Positions 62,411-64,000 of a stretch of DNA of 64,000 bases are shown here, in pieces. Each line of letters begins with the position of its first letter. Position 1 is the stretch's first letter. Source of the DNA: Maribacter litoralis (lineage in GTDB: Bacteria; Bacteroidota; Bacteroidia; Flavobacteriales; Flavobacteriaceae); NCBI RefSeq assembly GCF_003075045.1, contig NZ_QCZD01000001.1, forward strand, positions 248,001 to 312,000. Reading direction: 5' to 3'. A model generated the notes under the pieces. That model did not search any database. It was given only the letters and a program-made list of their open reading frames with translations, and had not been told where the DNA came from. The translations under genes and the position numbers were made by a program.

Positions 62411-62692
62411 ATGAAACGTATTACATTAAAAACCGGATTGTTATTTGCTATGTTGGTTGCATTTGGAACTGTAGCCGTTAACGCACAATCTAAAGGAGAA
62501 AGAAAAGAACCACCTACATATGCTAAACTTTTAGAAGAAATGGATGCAGATGAAGATGGCCAGCTATCTGAAGAAGAAGTAAAAGGTCCTTTAAAGGATA
62601 ACTTTTCTGAAATAGATACCAATGAAGATGGATTTATTTCTGAAGAAGAATTCGACGAGGCTCCAAAACCAAAAGGAAGACCTAGAAACTAG
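62411..62692 (+). CDS. Secreted EF-hand calcium-binding protein
   Basis: A signal peptide (about 1-25, ending VNAQ) is followed by two EF-hand loops. DADEDGQLSEEE (about 45-56) and DTNEDGFISEEE (about 68-79) each have Asp/Asn ligands at 1, 3 and 5, Gly at 6 and Glu at 12. A basic KGRPRN tail ends the 93-aa protein. It should bind two Ca2+ in the periplasm. It is divergent from the second LytS-type kinase across 190 bp. A weak CATCTTTG box lies at 62371-62378. Confidence 0.88.
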   Translation: MKRITLKTGLLFAMLVAFGTVAVNAQSKGERKEPPTYAKLLEEMDADEDGQLSEEEVKGPLKDNFSEIDTNEDGFISEEEFDEAPKPKGRPRN

Positions 62693-62742
62693 GTGTCTCA
62701 AAAACATTTACCCTTTCAATAATTTTTGTTGAAAATTAGCCC

Positions 62743-62770
62743 AAAGCATCATGGCGAACCATGATGCTTT
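62743..62770 (+). terminator. Hairpin terminator of the EF-hand gene
   Basis: The 12-bp perfect stem AAAGCATCATGG / CCATGATGCTTT with a CGAA tetraloop has only a short T stretch after it, so termination may be incomplete. Confidence 0.6.
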
Positions 62771-62896
62771 AATTACTAAATAATTGAGAATTAAATATTC
62801 TGCGGGCTTGCGTCAAATTATCGATTATGTTTTCAATTCATTCACAAACGGGCTTTTCTCTAGTTCGTTCTTATTAATAAGGTAAGCATATTATAA

Positions 62897-63649
62897 ATGG
62901 TCTTATTCAGAAAGGTTAGAAGTCAACTATTACAACTAGAAAAGTTCAAAACCTATTTAATATATGCTTTAGGTGAAATTCTACTGATTGTAATTGGTCT
63001 TTTAATTGCATGGAAAATCAATGATCTCAATGAATCTAGAAAAAATAGGATCGTAGAAGTAAAAATCTATAAAAGCTTAAGTCAAGAGCTAAACACCAAT
63101 TTGGGAGTATTAGATAGTGCTATTGCAGATTACACTAAAAATATTCAAACCTTACAAAATACTATCAACTACCTAGGTGTGGAACCCACGGACCTAACAT
63201 CCGATGCCAAATCAATGATCGTTAATTTAAACTATCATAAAACCATCGTTAGAGATGAAGCGATAAACTCGATAAACGCCACCAATAAGTTTGAATTTAT
63301 TGAAAGTGATTCCCTTAAAAAGCTGATTGCTGCTTACCCGAACGAACTTGATAATTTTAACATACAGCAGGGTAAGATTGAAAATATTATTACCGAGCGA
63401 TTAAAACCGGTTATAGAAAAGCATATTTCTTTAATAGAAATTTTACCGGAAGACAGTTATAATTATCAGCGCATAAAAAATTATGGTAATTCATCGAACT
63501 ATTCTGAACTACTGGTTAGTAGGGAATATCAAAATAGTGTAATAGACAGGTTGCTGCAGACTAAAGATCAGCTTTCGATTGCTAAGAACTTAAGGAATAA
63601 AACAAAAATAATTGCCACAAAATTGAATCAAGAACTGAACAGATCTTAA
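62897..63649 (+). CDS. DUF6090-family membrane protein
   Basis: The protein opens with a basic N-terminus, then one membrane helix (about 25-44, YALGEILLIVIGLLIAWKI) with NDLNESRKN immediately after. This is characteristic of DUF6090, a Bacteroidota family with one N-terminal anchor and a helical domain facing the periplasm. The remaining ~200 residues are mainly helical. Function is unknown. The next gene starts 36 bp later. Confidence 0.82.
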   Translation: MVLFRKVRSQLLQLEKFKTYLIYALGEILLIVIGLLIAWKINDLNESRKNRIVEVKIYKSLSQELNTNLGVLDSAIADYTKNIQTLQNTINYLGVEPTDLTSDAKSMIVNLNYHKTIVRDEAINSINATNKFEFIESDSLKKLIAAYPNELDNFNIQQGKIENIITERLKPVIEKHISLIEILPEDSYNYQRIKNYGNSSNYSELLVSREYQNSVIDRLLQTKDQLSIAKNLRNKTKIIATKLNQELNRS

Positions 63650-63685
63650 ACACTTTAAAACAACATCAATTTAAAGCATTCAACT

Positions 63686-64000
63686 ATGATACAGAAAAGT
63701 ATATATCACGTTTTGGCTTTCTTTATTTTCACCTTTGCCATTATGAGTTTTGTTGGCTGTAGTAGCGATGATGCCTCTTCAGATGATTTGGTGACAGAAG
63801 ATGGTGAAGATACGGTTACCGATAATGACTCTACAGATGAAGACACAAGTGTGGTAAGCGTAGATGCTTCATATTTCTATACCGAAGATGGGTCGGTTAC
63901 CATAACCACGGTACCATGTACACTATCAGATGGTACAGAAACCGATTGCTATGAAATAGTAACAACGAGCTTGCCCGGTGATCATGAAATGGGACCATGG
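63686..64000 (+). CDS. Lipoprotein cut by the right window edge (possible YHYH-domain protein)
   Basis: The ATG at 63686 opens a lipoprotein signal with lipobox FVGC (Cys25), then an acidic Asp/Thr/Ser-rich linker. The frame is open to base 64000 (105 codons seen). The last visible residues (TDCYEIVTTSLPGDHEMGPW) resemble the N-terminal part of YHYH-domain proteins, but the diagnostic motif would lie beyond the window. I assign only 'lipoprotein' with confidence. Confidence 0.6.
   Translation, partial: MIQKSIYHVLAFFIFTFAIMSFVGCSSDDASSDDLVTEDGEDTVTDNDSTDEDTSVVSVDASYFYTEDGSVTITTVPCTLSDGTETDCYEIVTTSLPGDHEMGPW

Noticed and set aside
1-64000. tRNA or rRNA genes
   Set aside because: I read the intergenic regions on both strands and saw no cloverleaf-like or rRNA-like sequence, although a tRNA-scanning program was not available.

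Overview
The window looks like a chromosomal segment of a marine-type flavobacterium (Bacteroidota, Flavobacteriaceae; a Maribacter/Zobellia-like relative is my guess, not a proof). The DNA is AT-rich. Several genes are preceded by the Bacteroidetes -7 box TAnnTTTG instead of a Shine-Dalgarno sequence. The gene content is typical of the group: many lipoproteins with short 'SC' lipoboxes, a SusC-like TonB-dependent receptor with a carboxypeptidase-regulatory domain, LytTR two-component pairs, DUF4494, DUF6090, DUF2490, and the VPS10/BNR-type secreted protein. I see no rRNA, tRNA, insertion sequence, integrase, phage module or CRISPR array. Both edges cut through a gene.

Layout. 1-9.4 kb: an M14 peptidase (cut at the left edge), OmpA and VWA lipoproteins, an XdhC-MocA-amidohydrolase operon, an unlisted 48-aa gene, an ECF sigma factor with a four-helix membrane partner, a GntR regulator with a palindromic operator, and a lipoprotein. 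9.5-10.2 kb: a tandem array of four 37-codon genes on the minus strand, repeating every ~190 bp. 10.5-25 kb: mixed housekeeping and stress genes, namely two cold-shock proteins, a DMT transporter, an rRNA pseudouridine synthase, helicase, AhpD-like and OsmC redox proteins, an AraC regulator, a TonB receptor, an old-yellow-enzyme reductase, a sugar dehydrogenase-like lipoprotein and a D-amino-acid transaminase.

25.5-38.9 kb: a divergent XRE/S24-like regulator faces a five-gene operon (YbjN/chaperone-like, PspA/IM30, NfeD/YqiJ-like, flotillin/YqiK-like, and a 1629-aa AAA+ ATPase). It is followed on the same strand by a J-domain/KTSC protein, a DEAD-box helicase with DEFD in motif II, and an SDR-like protein with a zinc ribbon. 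This is a membrane-stress type cluster. 39-42.7 kb: three envelope proteins with MORN-type repeats and a DUF2490 barrel. 43-47.3 kb: an epoxide-hydrolase-like enzyme divergent from a MerR regulator, and a 998-aa VPS10/BNR protein. 47.5-53.8 kb: a compact six-gene TolC-MacA-MacB-FtsX-histidine kinase-LytTR operon. 53.9-64 kb: DUF1080 hydrolase and Gfo/Idh oxidoreductase (convergent), a Gre factor, large-subunit catalase, a fasciclin lipoprotein, DUF4494, a second LytTR pair facing an EF-hand protein, DUF6090, and a lipoprotein cut at the right edge.

Most unusual items: (1) the array of four small basic proteins, where differences between copies are largely synonymous and copies 2-3 are hybrids of copies 1 and 4; (2) the PspA-flotillin-giant ATPase operon with a clean promoter nested between inverted 8-bp arms; (3) the sensor kinase with a basic Arg/Pro-rich periplasmic loop encoded opposite an acidic secreted EF-hand protein.
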